A stretch of DNA of 64,000 nt, from the NCBI GenBank assembly GCA_911728435.2, contig OU452199.1, positions 4,226,860-4,290,859 on the forward strand, given 5' to 3'. Positions within the stretch are counted from its first letter, which is position 1. Every line of letters starts with the position of its first letter. This DNA is from Apoderus coryli. Lineage: Eukaryota; Arthropoda; Insecta; Coleoptera; Attelabidae. Of this stretch, positions 21,711 to 32,769 are shown in pieces. Below the pieces are notes generated by a model. It searched no databases. It was not told the origin of the DNA and worked only from the letters and a program-made list of their open reading frames with translations. Both the position numbers and the translations under genes were made by a program.

Positions 21711-22377
21711 TGATTTATATAGAAATTAAACGACGTCTGCTCCACAAAACAAATATATTTATATTTTAAAAAACTTCAAGGCACATCGCCCAAGTCAACA
21801 ATTATTGTTCGCGATATTGTTAAAAGATGATCTGGTTTCAACAACACTAGATTTAAGAAGAATCTGTTTAAACATAACCTCAACAATTGACATTTGTCAT
21901 TTGTCATTAGTTGCTAAAATGTTGAAAACAACTTAAAAATTTTCTTAAAATTTCTTGAAAATCAACAATGATAAACAAAAAGAAACACTTTCAATATAAA
22001 TAAAGGCATTATGCCATTAATAATAAGTTATTATTTTAAGTTTATGTTAAATTCCAAAGTTTTATTTTACTTTTCATATAATGCAGTGCATTGAGTTTAT
22101 GTTACTTATATAAAATGTCCACATAACCCCCTTTTTTCACAAAATGGTGAGAAACATCTTTGTTCAAATTGTTGTACACATTATAAAATTACTTATTTCT
22201 TATTCTTAGAATATGTTATATTAAGAAGAATGAAACCTTGTACTTGATTGTCACTGATGATGAGAAGTTTCTTCTCGAAACGTGTCTGACTGACTTGGGC
22301 GATGTGCCTTGAAGTTTTTTAAAATATAAATATATTTGTTTTGTGGAGCAGACGTCGTTTAATTTCTATATTAATCA
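21711..22377 (+). mobile_element. Fold-back element with a hammerhead motif
   Basis: Inverted arms of about 87 nt, 21711-21797 and 22291-22377, share blocks such as AAACGACGTCTGCTCCACAA and its complement. The spacer is about 490 nt and AT-rich, without a recognisable ORF. Immediately inside the right arm, at 22250-22290, is a hammerhead-ribozyme-like fold. The left arm ends at the position equivalent to 22291, four nt beyond the predicted cleavage site. This resembles termini of Penelope-like elements, but no RT or endonuclease is encoded. Confidence 0.7.
22250..22290 (+). ncRNA. Hammerhead ribozyme candidate (type I, short stem III)
   Basis: Order seen: stem I strand GTCA, core CTGATGA (22254-22260), hairpin GAGAAG-TTT-CTTCTC as stem II, core GAAA (22277-22280), a minimal stem III (AC..GT), C as the cleavage-site base (22286), then TGAC, which pairs with GTCA. 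All helices are Watson-Crick. There is one extra U between CTGATGA and stem II, and stem III has only 2 bp with a 2-nt loop, as described for hammerheads in Penelope-like elements that may act as dimers. Self-cleavage is inferred. Confidence 0.62.
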
Positions 22378-22674
22378 TCGCTCCACTTAGAATGGATTAT
22401 TTCATAAAATATTTGTTGATTTGTTGCATAGAGTTTTTTTTTTTTTTTTTTTTTTTGGAGAACACTGGGACACCCTTATTGGAAACCCCGTAACAATTTA
22501 GTATAAGTTAAAACATTCAAAAAAATAAAATCACAGAAACTATAATTAACTAAGTTACTAGAGAGTTAAAATGTCTACGAAATATTGAAATAAAGCTGTC
22601 AAAGTTCAGTCAACAAAGTTAAAACTAGAACATTACTTAGGTAAACATAGCATGCGTTTATGGACCTAAGCTCT

Positions 22675-22893
22675 TCATAAATCAGTTTTCAGCAACAACG
22701 GGAAGAATACACAGGCCCAAACGATAAAACACGCTGTCAATACATAGAATGTGTATGTCCTTTGTTTGTCCCAACCAATTAGAACATGTTGCTTTTTCGA
22801 TGCTACACCACCAGAGTTTGAGGTTGAGGCTCCATATTGAGGTATCTGGAAAAGTGCAAATATATTTTTTAATAAATTTGTTATCGATACCAT
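22675..22893 (-). CDS. Small ORF with one C-terminal membrane segment, function unknown
   Basis: A 72-codon minus-strand frame whose C-terminal third (YVLTACFIVWACVFFPLLL) is a clear hydrophobic segment preceded by charged residues. A TTTTCCAG acceptor-like sequence sits just before the IPQYGAS block (near 22846). It may therefore be the last exon of a spliced gene rather than a complete ORF. I do not recognise the family and found no upstream exon. It could be chance. Confidence 0.25.
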   Translation of the reverse strand: MVSITNLLKNIFALFQIPQYGASTSNSGGVASKKQHVLIGWDKQRTYTFYVLTACFIVWACVFFPLLLKTDL

Positions 22894-23161
22894 TGTCTTT
22901 ATAATTGAATGAACGACTTGAAATCCCTAACGCAGTCTGGTGTTAGGTGCTAGGTACTAATCGTGCGCTGACAGGCTATGTTTATAAAGACAATATGTCG
23001 ATACCTAGTACTACAGTGACTTTCAAAGTCACTGTACCTAGTATACTATACTATACTACTACAAGTACAGATAGGTACAACTTGCCAGAATTTTTAGGAT
23101 ATCTATCGTTCATGCATGATGGGGCACCATACTACTTTAGTGTTATTTGAAAAGAGGACTT

Positions 23162-24838
23162 GGAGGTGAGTTTTTAAGAGTAAAAAACGGTTAATCTCGA
23201 TTTCCGGTAAAACTGCAAGTTCTATGAAAAAAAGTTAAAGGGCAAAGTTGTAGGTAATAAAAAGATCTACAACTTTTGTATCTACACTTTTTTCACATAA
23301 CCTCAAAATTTATGTGAAAAATTCGAATAACCGAGTTATGGTTTTTTATTTTTATCTTTTGCAAAAAAAAAATATTTTTTCACGAAACTTGGTGAAAACT
23401 TACCTTTGTATGTCCCAAACGTACAGTAATTTTTTTGATTTAAAATATTCATTTTTCCACTTTATTTTGACTTAATATCGAAAAAGCACCCTAATTTTCA
23501 ATCGAAAATTCTCACGTCAAAATATCTGCTTTTTTAAAAAAGTTGATGTGTTTCTTGTTCGTTGAGATCTCTACTTTCTGATGGTATAATAATATACACT
23601 ACTATGCTAAATGTTCTCAGGAAATGCATATAATGATCTAATAGTTTCAAATATGAATCCTTAAAAATATCGTTGCATTTCTCCATTGTTTTTCTGGTTG
23701 CGATACAACATCTGGATTTGCCGGAAAAGGAAAGAAAAGTATCGTCAACTCTTTATTAGCCGATAAAAATGTGTCAAATTTGGCCAATATTTTTTGTAAA
23801 AAAGATGCGAACAAAGAAGATATAAAAAAAATGGATTACAATTAATCAAATCTATTAATAAATGTAAAAATGATATAACACCCAATTAAGATTTCAAAAA
23901 TATCAATTGGCAAGAATTAAATCTCCTTTCATATTTGGCCAATCTCCCACCCACAGAATGTGCAGCAGAACAACATTGTTACAGGGTATATTATCAGCTT
24001 CAGACTTGGCTGGGTAACGAACTGACAGCAACAGATTGGGGCTGGAAGAACATCAACGCGCCGAAAACATGGTTTAAAATGCACAAATTTATGCTCAACT
24101 TGTCATGGTTCTGAAACATGCTCCAATGTGGAAGAAAAAACCTACGAGGAAATTGATGATTCAGATGAAATTGTGGATGAAGAACCAATGCAGACCGGAA
24201 ATAATCTTGGAGTCGAAGACGGTGATGGTCTTGAAGATTTCGAAGATCCACTAGAATCGGGAAGGTTTGTCGAATCTAACGATGAAGAAATGCCATCAAA
24301 GAGACAAAAACTAATGGTAATGGTAATTAAAAAAAAAAAAAATCGGATTCGTGTTTTTTTCAATATTTGCATTTTCTGAGAACATTTACCATAGTAGTGT
24401 ATAGTTTTTTTATACCATCAGAAAGTAGAGATTTCAACGAACAAAAAACAAACCAACTTTTTTAAAAAAGCAGATATTTTGACGTGAGAATTTTCGATTG
24501 AAAATTAGGGTGCTTTTTCGATATTAAGTCAAAATAAGGTGAAAAAATGAATATTTTAAATCAAAAAAATTACTGTATGTTTGGGACATACAAAGGTAAG
24601 TTTTCATCAAATTTCGTGAAAAAAATAAATTTTTTTGCAAAAGATATAAATAAAAAACCAAAAACTCGGATATTCGAATTTTTCACATAAATTTTGAGGT
24701 TATGTGTAAAAAGTGTTGATACAAAAGTTGTAGATCTTTTTATTACCTACAACTTTGCCATTTAACTTTTTTTCATAGGAGTGGCAGTTTTACCGGAAAT
24801 CGAGATTAACCGTTTTTTACCCTTAAAAACTCACCTCC
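23162..24838 (+). mobile_element. Long-inverted-repeat element with a CXC-type protein fragment
   Basis: Terminal inverted repeats of about 470 nt (23162-23631 and 24367-24838) begin GGAGGTGAGTTTTTAAG. The interior encodes, on the plus strand in broken frames, a fragment FSGCDTTSGFAGKGKKSI (about 23690), then LPPTECAAEQHCYRVYYQLQ and WLGNELTATDWGW (about 23945-24045). A cysteine-rich LKCTNLCSTCHGSETC (about 24075-24125) and an acidic tail to 24320 follow. This order matches an uncharacterised protein family repeatedly found in invertebrate genomes that ends in a tesmin/TSO1-like Cys-rich module. Stops, frameshifts and a loss before the Cys-rich part make it non-autonomous. The superfamily is not assigned. 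Confidence 0.7.
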
Positions 24839-24969
24839 CCCCCCCTTCTCGACCTCAGATCGCCCGTAATTTATTTTTCCTTTCATTTTTATTTATTATT
24901 TTTTTATATACAATAAATAAATATTTTTATAAATTGTTGAATAATTATTTGGCTAGTTTATTAAATTTT

Positions 24970-26231
24970 GCTTGAGATGTTTTTGGGAAATCTGCCTGTA
25001 TACTATTATGAAATAAAACTCTTGTTTACATGCCAAGCTTTCGAAAATTTATTTACTTGTTTCCTTCTTCAGGGCTGTGGATAAGTAAAAAACACAAACC
25101 ACAATTGATGTATACGATGTATACGAAAACGAGAAAAAGAAAATGGTACAATAATCTTTTTGAAACTTCCTTACCTTGCAAGGTGAGTTAACAATTTTGA
25201 AGATAGCCTAAGAAGTAGTTTGTGAATGTAACAGTCAAGTTTCCCAACAATAATAATGTTCTACTTCTTAGACTATCTTCAAAATTGTTAACTCACCTTG
25301 CAAGGTAAGGAAGTGTTATGTTTGATTTAGTTTGAAAAACACGTATTGCTTTCCAATGTTATGTTTAATTTACTTTGGCGCTATTGCTAACACCAAAGTT
25401 ATGTTTTAGTTTAATTTAGTTTGTTTCTATTATATTTAGTTATTTAATTTAATTTGGTACTATACTTTAAAGATCATTCAAACACTTTAATTTTTAATTA
25501 CTAATTCTTTATTAATATTGTTTCACAAGGTTTCTGTTTGAAGAATAAAAATGACCTGAACGGTCTGACTGGTTTGAACTAACTGAACTTACTTACTTGA
25601 CTGAACTGACTCAACTGAACTGTCTTACAAGATTATGCCTTTTTATATCTTATATCTACAGAGTCATTAAAAATGGTTAAACATTTATTAGGGGTTAGTT
25701 TTTATATTGATAGAAAGAAAGGTGTGAAACCTATTAGAGGGTTTTATGGTAACATAATATTTTATGTTATCTTACAATAAAGTTTACAATATTATGACCA
25801 TGCTAAAAGAAAAATATACCATATCAAACATAAATGTGGTTTCACACCGTCGAATTAAGGGATCCCGAAAAGTAATAAAATTAGGTAAAACAGCTTATCA
25901 ATTGTTAAATATGGTTTACATCATAAAATAAGGAACTCTAATATTATTTATAATAGGGAACAAATGGATATAAAACATGATGTGGAAGTGTAATAAATGA
26001 TATACAGGGTGTCCTGTGGGAAGGATCATAACAGAAGTTTCAAAGAGATTATTGTACAATTTTCTTTTTCTCGTTTTCGTATTGTACATCAATTGTGATT
26101 TGTGTTTTTTACTTATCCACAGCCTTGAAGAAGGAAACAAGTAAATAAATTTCCGAAAGCTTGGCATGTAAACAAGAGTTTACATTATTTCATAATAGTA
26201 TACAGGCAGATTCCCCAAAAACATCTCAAGC
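24970..26231. mobile_element. 1.26-kb inverted-repeat element
   Basis: Arms of about 200 nt, 24970-25168 and 26033-26231, begin GCTTGAGATGTTTTTGGG and its complement. They continue through GTTTACATGCCAAGCTTTCG-like sequence. The interior is AT-rich with short repeated words (GTTATGTTT) and no recognisable transposase. A separate palindrome is inserted at 25169-25310. Confidence 0.75.
25169..25310. repeat. 142-bp palindromic insertion (hairpin MITE)
   Basis: Arms of about 50 nt beginning CCTTACCTTGCAAGGTGAG pair with their complement ending at 25310, around a centre of about 40 nt. It is nested at the inner edge of the left arm of the 24970-26231 element and so inserted later or travels with it. 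Non-coding. Confidence 0.75.
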
Positions 26232-26234
26232 TAT

Positions 26235-26900
26235 ATTTTTATATAATATAATTTTTGTTCTCCAAAATTATGGACCCTGGTCTATAAATACTAGGTGAAC
26301 TTTAGCATACAACACATAAACATTGCGTTTTTCTTTATATAAATAAATGCAATCTTACAATTATGAATTTATAGGATTTGTTTGAAGGACCAATGTGATT
26401 CCTATTGTTTTTTTTTCGTCTAAGATTTTATCATAATCTCAATGGTATTAGAAATTAATTAAATGGAAATTCACACAACAACAATAATAAAATGTATTGA
26501 TAAGATAAAACTAATTTCTCCTTGAACTTTATGGTTTTTATTCTTGGATCTTTGTATCTATGAAAATGTAATTAATCTTTTGTTGTCCTAGAAACAGTTG
26601 AAAGTAGCTAGCGTACTGAGAATAGCTTTACAAGGTAATTTAAAATATCACACATAATCGCGATTAGAAAATAATTTTTGAACCCCATGTTTGTAAAAAT
26701 GAAAAGGCCGATTGTATTAAGGATAAAGGTGGAAGATTTTTGATGCTTGTTTACTTGCAACTTTTCTGTTTTAGATTGTCTGCTATAACATCGTACATTC
26801 AAAAATTGCGTAATGCTTTTGATGAAGACAGAATTCCGAATTTGTATACGGCGGAAAATTCACAAGACATCCATCTGAAAATGTACTTTCGGTTAGTTTT
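26235..26900. other. AT-rich region, nothing recognised
   Basis: No supported gene, RNA or element end was seen before the RT-coding region that starts near 26905. Confidence 0.35.
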
Positions 26901-26904
26901 TATA

Positions 26905-28040
26905 TATTTCTTAAGGGTTGACAAAATAAGGGGCCGGGGCCTGCGCTGGGCTTCTCTAAATGTTTATCTGGGCACTCCTCAGGGAAGTATACTGGGCCCA
27001 TGGCTATTTTTAATTTATATTAACGATCTTCCTGCAAATATCACACACGGTTTTCAGTACATGTATGCTGATGACACCACTCTTTTATTATCTGACAGGG
27101 ATCCTGAAATTCTAAAACATAAGATAAATGTCACGCTCGATGAGTTTCGAATGTGGTGTCGGGTAACAGGCTGATGATCAACTTTGACAAAACAGTTGCT
27201 ATACACTTTAATAAGTTCAGAACATTGGATCTCAACATAAACTTTGATCATATCCATCTTCCTCTATCAGATTCTGCTAAACTACTAGGAGTTTTTGTTG
27301 ATCCGGACTTCAGCTGGGTAACGCATATAGACCACCTTTGTAAAAAACTTAATACATCTTTATATATTATTAATTCGCTGAAGACTTGGATGTCTTACTT
27401 TGAATATATTGTGCATTGATCTATTCAGCAATTGCGTATGGTATAGTGGTCTGGGGCAGGTCTAGTATGATTGACAGAGTGTTTATACTACAAAAACGAG
27501 CAGTGCGTTGCATTTTTAATATTCCTTTTAGGGGTACTTGTAGGGAGGCTATTAAGCAAAATCGTTTGCTCACAGTCCCATCTATTTACCTATATAAAAC
27601 ACTGTCATATTTACAAAAATAAAGATGGCGCGCGTACGTGTGGAGACAACCACGAGTATTCCACAAGGGGAAGGGACCGATTGTACTTGCCTCGTTCCAA
27701 ACACGAATTTTACAAAAAGTCACCAAAATACGCGGGCTACCAATGTTATAATCTCCTGCCCGAGGACGTTAAGGGTTGCCTAACTGAGACACAATTTAAA
27801 AGAAAATTGAAACTGTATTTGATTGATAGCATGTTCTACAGCTTTCAGGAGTTCAGGAGGTAGGTAGTTTTTTTTAGCGATTGTAATTGTTCATTTGTTT
27901 GTTTATTTGTTGTTTATTTATTTATTTTTCTCTGAATCTTATTACGAGTGTTTTTATTTTGAACATTATTGTTTACATATTGACATGTCTATGTACAGAA
28001 ATGTACAATTTATGACTGAAATAAAGAATTTGAATTTGAA
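26905..28040 (+). mobile_element. 5'-truncated non-LTR retroelement, Jockey/CR1-like
   Basis: The reading starts inside the RT (GTPQGSILGPWLFLIYINDLP, then the YADDTTLLL active site near 27065). It then continues with frameshifts through DKTVAIHFNKF, KLLGVFVDPDFSW, YGIVVWG (27430) and a C-terminal block, SPKYAGYQCYNLLPEDV, to about 27863. The 3' end has ATAAAGAATTTGAATTTGAA, the typical short direct-repeat tail. At least two frameshifts (near 27160 and 27415) inactivate it. It has no 5' part and no endonuclease. It inserted into an older retroelement that continues downstream. Confidence 0.8.
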
Positions 28041-28330
28041 AAGAACGGCGAGAGAACTCCTGATGCGCTGGTGCAAATGCGATAACCAGAGGTACTGGGA
28101 ACATGGTAAGAAATGTATAATTGGTACAGCAACACTGAAAAACTGCAAACATAAGGCAGGAGGCAGCTACCTATAGCGCTCCTCACCGGGCACTGCGCCC
28201 TGAGACACCACTTAAATAAGATGGGGCTGTATAACGGGGACCTGCAATTTAGATTGTGTAATGAGGCAGTTGAGGCAGCTTACCATGTGATGTGTCAGTC
28301 TGTCAGTGTTTAGCCTTACAACGAAGACGA
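28041..28330 (+). mobile_element. 3' fragment of an R1/Loa-like retroelement
   Basis: Directly after the tail of the previous element, the plus strand encodes LLTGHCALRHHLNKMGLYNG, then CNEAVEAAYHVMCQ. This is the Cys-His (CCHC-like) C-terminus found after the RT in R1/Loa-type elements. The frame is broken by stops. It is probably the remaining flank of the element into which the 26905-28040 copy inserted. Confidence 0.55.
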
Positions 28331-28339
28331 CACTTCGTT

Positions 28340-29640
28340 AATAGGTTGTTTGAATATGCAGGTAGTTTTGAAAATAATGTGTTGTCAAAAGGAACACATT
28401 AAATTATATCCCTTCTATAAATATAGGTGCGATATAGCTGCATTATTAGTATTTAAATTAGTCTAATGAATTTACAAATACCAAACTACCAAGTAGATAT
28501 GTTTGTTTTCCTAGGAAAAATAAATCGTGATAAATGTTCATAAATAGCAAACCCATAAAATTTGTATGCTATCTTTTGACTCACTAATTATTTATTATAA
28601 AATTTCCATTGCAAAAATAACAGCACCACATTGTTAAAATTAGACGCATGGTCAGATTCATTTTAATAACTAAATAATAATCAGTTTATTTGCAGTTAAA
28701 AACAAAAAAACACTACAATTCCAGATTCCAGATAATACAGTAGGTAACAGTAATAAATAAGAACTACAAAAGGGGTTAGATGGCAGTAAAAACCTCAGAA
28801 AAATAAATAAAAATAGAAGTGGCATAACAAGAAACTAATCACAAAAATGTTTGTAGGCTACATAAGCTTTCAGTGTTCCCAACACTTGAGACCGAAAATA
28901 TCCCTGAATGAGCATCAAATTACACCACTTTACACCCAACATTGTTGCCAATGGCTAATTAAAAAGATTTATGGAAAAGGCTAAAAATAACTAAAAAAAA
29001 AAAAATCGCCGAAATTGTGGCTGTTTGCTTTTGCATTTTGCCTCATCAAGGCGCATTATGTACCTTGGGCGGTCATGTCATGTCATATCACCAAAAAAAA
29101 AAGAAGCAAAAAACAAATTGACAATTGAAATCACTAAAAACATAGTCGGCCAAATTGTACCAAATTATCCCAAATAATTTGTTGTTAGAAAATTACACAC
29201 AGTGACCTCAAAATATCCCAAAACGGTGTAATTACACCCGAATTGCGAACACTGTAACCTTTACTTTTTTACTAATAAAATCTAACACTGTTGCAAATTG
29301 TTCGTTTTATTCATAGAATCAGAACTCTTATTTCACATCCCAGTGTAAATTTTTATTAGGTTTGGTCACAGTGTTCTTACATTGCAGAACTATACAATAT
29401 TTAAAATATTTCTTTTTGTATTCGGCTTCCATTAATGTTCATAAAATATTTAACGTCAAGAAATCAATCAAATATAATATGATTCACAACAATACAGTTC
29501 TACGGATATAAATGTGTGACAACCCCGCGGAGGGATTTGTAATTATTTACATTTCACGTTGACGTGTGGAGTGCGAGTAGTGCTACGTACAGTTTTATCA
29601 CCCGAATTAAGTGAATTTTACGAGACTCTTCCACTTTACT
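28340..29640. other. No gene recognised; a retroelement 3' UTR relic at about 28674-28830
   Basis: The stretch 28674-28830 (minus) resembles 42893-43040: both contain TTTATTTGCAGTT and GATGGCAGTAA in the same spacing and look like 3' UTRs of one retroelement family. The rest is low-complexity AT-rich DNA. Confidence 0.35.
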
Positions 29641-29677
29641 GCATTTGTAGTGTGTAAAACTAGTTTTCCTTTAAATA

Positions 29678-29742
29678 ATGGTCAGAAAAAAGTGTTTAGT
29701 TTGCATGTCGAGTGATTTTCCGACTGAGGTTACGTGTCACAA
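29678..29742 (+). pseudogene. Possible first exon of a THAP-like gene
   Basis: An ATG opens a short frame, MVRKKCLVCMSSDFPTEVTC, followed by a strong donor (AA|GTAAGT). The CxxC spacing after a basic start is what first exons of THAP genes show. A putative next exon after TTATTATAG near 30212 stays in phase but stops after about 21 codons. No WxxxL or C-x2-H half was found, so the domain is incomplete. Later pieces at about 30615-30668 and 30751-30845 both contain an ASSSETLS-like peptide and plausible splice sites. Confidence 0.3.
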
Positions 29743-31049
29743 GTAAGTACAATGGCGTAGATTTTGGGATTTTGCAGCGATAGCAGTTAACATAAGTTGT
29801 TTAAATATACTATACACCTAGATGCAAAATAGACAGTAATATAATAAACAACAATAATTGTAAATTCATAAAATGCTTTATATTTCATAATTTCTCAATT
29901 AATAGTAGCATATCAGAATATTTTGCTGGAAGCCGGAGTGTCAGAGAAAGTTAACTTTCGTACTGTTGTTTGCTATTGAAATTGCAGTGTTTTTGGGGTC
30001 CCAAATTGGGTCTTTTTCTGCTACATACAAAATATATATCTACATAACCGGAAAAATTATGTCAAAATTGTTTTTAACATTTTTATCCATTTAGCAAATT
30101 CATAAAGCTTGAGCGAAGATACAAAATATTATATAACATCAATGGGAAACTGTATTCCGCATAAGACAAATAAATAAAGATTACTATAAGTATACTTACA
30201 ATTATTATTATAGAGACAAACTGTTTGCTGGAACTGAAACGATCGGAAACGTTACATGTTTGATGATATGCACAGACCTTTAAGTAAGTACCTTACGATA
30301 AAGAGAAGATATGGGATGGGGTGCAAGTGGTCACTATGATGCACATATTCTATTCATAGGGCTTATTCATGTTTTATTTATAGTATAGTAGAATAATTCT
30401 TGTAGGTTTCCCAGTGATCAAGCCGTTAGAAGAGTGGTGTACTTCTCTTAGAATATTTGGAAAATAAACATGCATATTGCACACAGCCATTCCTGTTCGC
30501 CATGTTCAGTAAGTTAATATTTTTGTGCGATTAGAAATATTACAATTTATTGAAAATATTTTTTAACAGATTATCCTCGGATTAGCGTCTACAGTTGAGG
30601 TTGCAGAAAGTATGATCATTTACAGCCAGTTCTTCAGAAACTCTGTCTGCGTCCGAAGTTGAGGAAGAAAAGTATGTGCAAAACTATTCTAATCACATAC
30701 ATACTGGTCACCGCGACAATGAAGTAAAATATGTGCTATTTTTTTTTCAGCCTGACCCAGCATAATGTGGAGATCAAGGACATTTCAAAAAGTGACACAT
30801 TAACAGCAAGTTCCTCTGAAACCCTATCAATAATTGTATTTTTTTAATACGTAATCATTAAAGAATCTAACCAATTGCAATAATTTGAGAACCGTCGAAG
30901 TTTTATTTGAGAACCGTCCAAATAGTTTTTTTTTTGTTGGTTTGATAATAATTTTTATCTTGTCTAAACTTAGTAGAAACAGATTCAGTTTCTCAGGTCT
31001 AGGAAAGAATCGATTCATTTAGTAAATGTTAAAACAAAAATTCTAAATT

Positions 31050-32760
31050 ATATACTTTTGCATTTAATAATAAATATTTTCATAATATAGAAAGTGTTTC
31101 ATTTTAATCCTAGACATCTATTATTTAATAAATTATATTTGAAAAAAATGCAACAGTTCCTGCTTAGGTATGTATTTATTATTGAAAACTACAACCACGA
31201 TTTCAAAAGAATGATACTACGCCACTGACTTTTGTTTACATGCACTCCTTCTGTCATTAAAAAGGTAAATATTGACCTTTATGTTATGAAGACAAACACT
31301 GAAATTAGATGACATTTCTATATTTATTTATATTTCTGAGGTAAAAAATGATAATAAAAACTAACCCTAAATTAAAAGTACAATAATATAAATAAATATC
31401 CCAACATACACATACGACATGTGATTTATTAAGCCTTAAACATAATCCCAACTACAAGCAGTGAAATACAAACATATACAAGAATTTGATTGTACAAAAA
31501 GAAGTCATCAACGAGTAATAGTTAAAGGGTTAATGTGGATTCAACAATCGATAGCGAAGTTGTTTCTTAAATGTGTAGATACTGTAAATTTGCTTGCCAC
31601 ATGCAAATGAACTGATATAAAAATACTTCTGGATGTATCTTGCGTCAAATTTACATTACCTTACGTTTTTCTGATAATCCGTCAGAGCAACTTGGCAACG
31701 TGGCAATAACTAAATGTTATAATCAATTACATACAGTAATAATCCTGTTATTTTACACCCACACCTCGTATAAACACTTTGCTAAATGTTTGATACAGTT
31801 AGAAATATAAATAGAAGAATTACCTCAGTATTTTTCTGCGTCAAAACTTCTCTGCTAGTGTTCATATTGTACAGCACTAGGTATATCGATTTGTACCGAA
31901 ACGAAAAATATTATCCAACTGCTTACTTCACTGTTTGAAAACCACTTTCACTCTCACAAGTACTCTTATTCAGTTTTTGTTGTATATTAAACTAAATAAA
32001 TACTTCTTCAATGTTTTTACGAAATATTTATCGATACTAATAATTGTCTTGATAATAAAAACTTAATACACACGATATCACAGTATAATTGTTAATTTTA
32101 GAAAAAATATAAGCGTATTGTCATTATTTGTAAGATATACCTAATAAGATATCGAAGTACTTATTAATTGTTCTTATAATTATATTTATTTACAATAAGT
32201 GGGAAGAGTATACATCATCTCAGCTTTGAACAATGTTCAATAATTGAATGATCTTTTGTTTGTTATGAAGTTTGTTGCCATTATAATTTTTTGTATAAAA
32301 GTAGGTACTTACATTATGTAAATCTTATAGGTATTAGCAAAGATTAATCTACACAAGTATTAGTTATAAGTAAGTAAATGGAAAGGTGTATGATTTAGGT
32401 AATAAAATTGTTATATTATGCACTTAAATTATCCCATTTTCGATGGTTTAGCTAACATACAGTGCGTCCGAAGATCGACGACGCAACGATCGCTAATAAA
32501 AACAAAGATGTGGAGTTGAAATGTCACCATGCTAGCAGGGCTGAACCTCAAAGCCATATGATCAGTTCGGAAAAGTTAAATATGCATTTCTCCTTTTGAA
32601 ATGAAACACCCTTTTTGACACTCAATTTAGATATTCAAATTACATCAAAACAACAAACAAATTTCCTGAATTTACTTTTGTACAGGATGATTCGCTATAA
32701 TTTAAATTAACAAAGTTGTAGCATTTTTCCCAATGAGAATCTGAATTTTCCCACTAGTTG
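31050..32760. other. AT-rich region, nothing recognised
   Basis: No ORF with recognisable motifs, no inverted repeat pair and no RNA gene was identified in this interval. Confidence 0.4.
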
Positions 32761-32769
32761 CTGAGCAAC

